From: Gammaproteobacteria bacterium UBA2168
Lineage (GTDB): Bacteria; Pseudomonadota; Gammaproteobacteria; Pseudomonadales; Azotimanducaceae
Assembly: GCA_002327525.1 (NCBI GenBank)
Contig: DCWG01000060.1
Span: 1-23,777, forward strand
DNA length: 23,777 nucleotides
Reading direction: 5' to 3'
Part shown: positions 23,313 through 23,777 of the stretch, one piece after another
How positions within the stretch are numbered: the stretch's first letter is position 1
How the letters are laid out: each line of letters begins with the position of its first letter
Notes under the pieces: model-generated
What the model was told of the DNA's origin: nothing
Databases searched by the model: none
Seen by the model: the letters and a program-made list of their open reading frames with translations, nothing else
Position numbers and translations under genes: made by a program

Positions 23313-23777
23313 ATGGATCCGACCTTCATCATCCTGGCGCTTGCCGCGGTGTTTGGGATCTATATGGCTTGGGGAATCGGCGCCAACGATGTCGCGAACG
23401 CCATGGCCACTTCGGTCGGGGCAAGGGCAGTAACCGTATTCGGGGCCATCTGCATTGCGGGTGTTTTCGAGTTTCTCGGTGCTTTCCTGGCTGGCGGTGA
23501 GGTGACTTCGACCATTCGCAAGGGCATCGTGGACGCCGATCTGCTGGCCCACGATCCCAACACGCTGGTCTACGGAATGCTCGGGTCGCTGCTCGCAGCC
23601 GCTGTGTGGTTGACCATCGCGTCGAGGTTCGGCTGGCCGGTTTCCACCACACACTCCATCGTGGGCGCCATCGTCGGCTTCGCGGTGGTTGCCATAGGGT
23701 TCGACGCCGTGCATTGGGATGGGGTGATATCCATCGCTGCCAGCTGGGTGGTCTCTCCGGTGCTGGCCGGAACCACC
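23313..23777 (+). CDS. pit: PiT-family inorganic phosphate transporter, N-terminal part (3' end outside window)
   Basis: The first 155 residues of a PiT (PHO4 superfamily) low-affinity phosphate permease are present, and the frame is open to the window edge. Hydrophobic helices include IILALAAVFGIYMAW, the signature GIGANDVANAMATSVGARAVT (GANDVANA at 23-30), VFGAICIAGVFEFLGAFLAG, VYGMLGSLLAAAVWLTIAS, and the second signature WPVSTTHSIVGAIVGFAVVA. ATG 23313 has a purine-rich GGCGGAAAAG upstream. The DUF47 gene lies immediately upstream, the usual arrangement for PiT regulation. The 40-base gap between them is strikingly A-rich. Only the 5' part can be judged. Confidence 0.93.
   Translation, partial: MDPTFIILALAAVFGIYMAWGIGANDVANAMATSVGARAVTVFGAICIAGVFEFLGAFLAGGEVTSTIRKGIVDADLLAHDPNTLVYGMLGSLLAAAVWLTIASRFGWPVSTTHSIVGAIVGFAVVAIGFDAVHWDGVISIAASWVVSPVLAGTT

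Noticed and set aside
1..23777. Search for mobile elements, CRISPR arrays, tRNA/rRNA and integrase genes
   Set aside because: No transposase-like frame, repeat-spacer pattern, tRNA-like cloverleaf or rRNA-like segment was noticed by eye. A covariance-model scan could still find small RNAs.

Overview
The window looks like a chromosomal piece of a GC-rich, Gram-negative gammaproteobacterium, probably a marine or environmental heterotroph. The reasons are the ZapG/YhcB-type envelope/division protein, the GpsA, the DUF47-PiT phosphate pair, the Tat and Sec signal peptides, and the abundance of lipid/CoA catabolic genes (CYP153-like P450, two CaiB/BaiF CoA-transferases, a FadB/J-like fusion, a 17beta-HSD4-like SDR, an LLM flavoprotein). 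No rRNA, tRNA, CRISPR array, integrase or insertion sequence was seen. The taxonomic call is inference from gene style only.

Layout. 1-428: 3' end of an Nramp-like metal transporter. 445-843 (-): a small chimeric ORF that joins a Rieske-oxygenase-like N-terminus to a serine-hydrolase (beta-lactamase family) C-terminus. 974-1972: GpsA. 2072-3856: a secreted redoxin / haem-c / copper type II monooxygenase-like multidomain protein. 3896-5167 (-): HAD phosphatase and a Nudix hydrolase, divergent from a Gmm-type Nudix hydrolase (5213-5665). An 18-bp tandem repeat that folds as two hairpins lies at the gmm stop codon. 5732-7072 (-): CYP153-like P450. 7246-10339: a tightly overlapping three-gene operon (DUF1080 3-keto-glycoside hydrolase-like protein, GMC oxidoreductase, Tat-targeted gluconate-dehydrogenase-subunit-3-like protein). 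It reads like a periplasmic sugar C3-oxidation and cleavage module. Its first gene appears to start at ATT.

10391-11605 (-): CaiB/BaiF CoA-transferase, divergent from zapG-like (11693-12244). 12310-15305 (-): SDR and enoyl-CoA hydratase/3-hydroxyacyl-CoA dehydrogenase in one operon, a beta-oxidation unit. 15420-16301: a decayed S9 peptidase pseudogene. 16414-17472: LLM-class flavoprotein. 17495-18706 (-): second CaiB/BaiF CoA-transferase. 18781-19524: a short acyl-CoA-dehydrogenase-like protein. 19499-19696 (-): a 65-residue exported protein overlapping its tail. 19790-22475: an operon with overlapping stops and starts (four-helix membrane protein, PLP aminotransferase, D-2-hydroxyacid dehydrogenase). 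22595-end: DUF47/PhoU-like protein followed by a PiT phosphate transporter that runs off the window.

Functional picture: the window is dominated by uptake and oxidation of lipid-like or terpenoid/steroid-like carbon (P450, CoA-transferases, beta-oxidation, flavoenzymes), plus a self-contained keto-sugar module and phosphate/metal uptake at the edges. The most unusual items are the chimeric ORF at 445-843, the ATT start at 7246, the hairpin tandem repeat at the gmm 3' end, the candidate operator at 7097-7118, and the keto-sugar operon that lacks a cytochrome partner.
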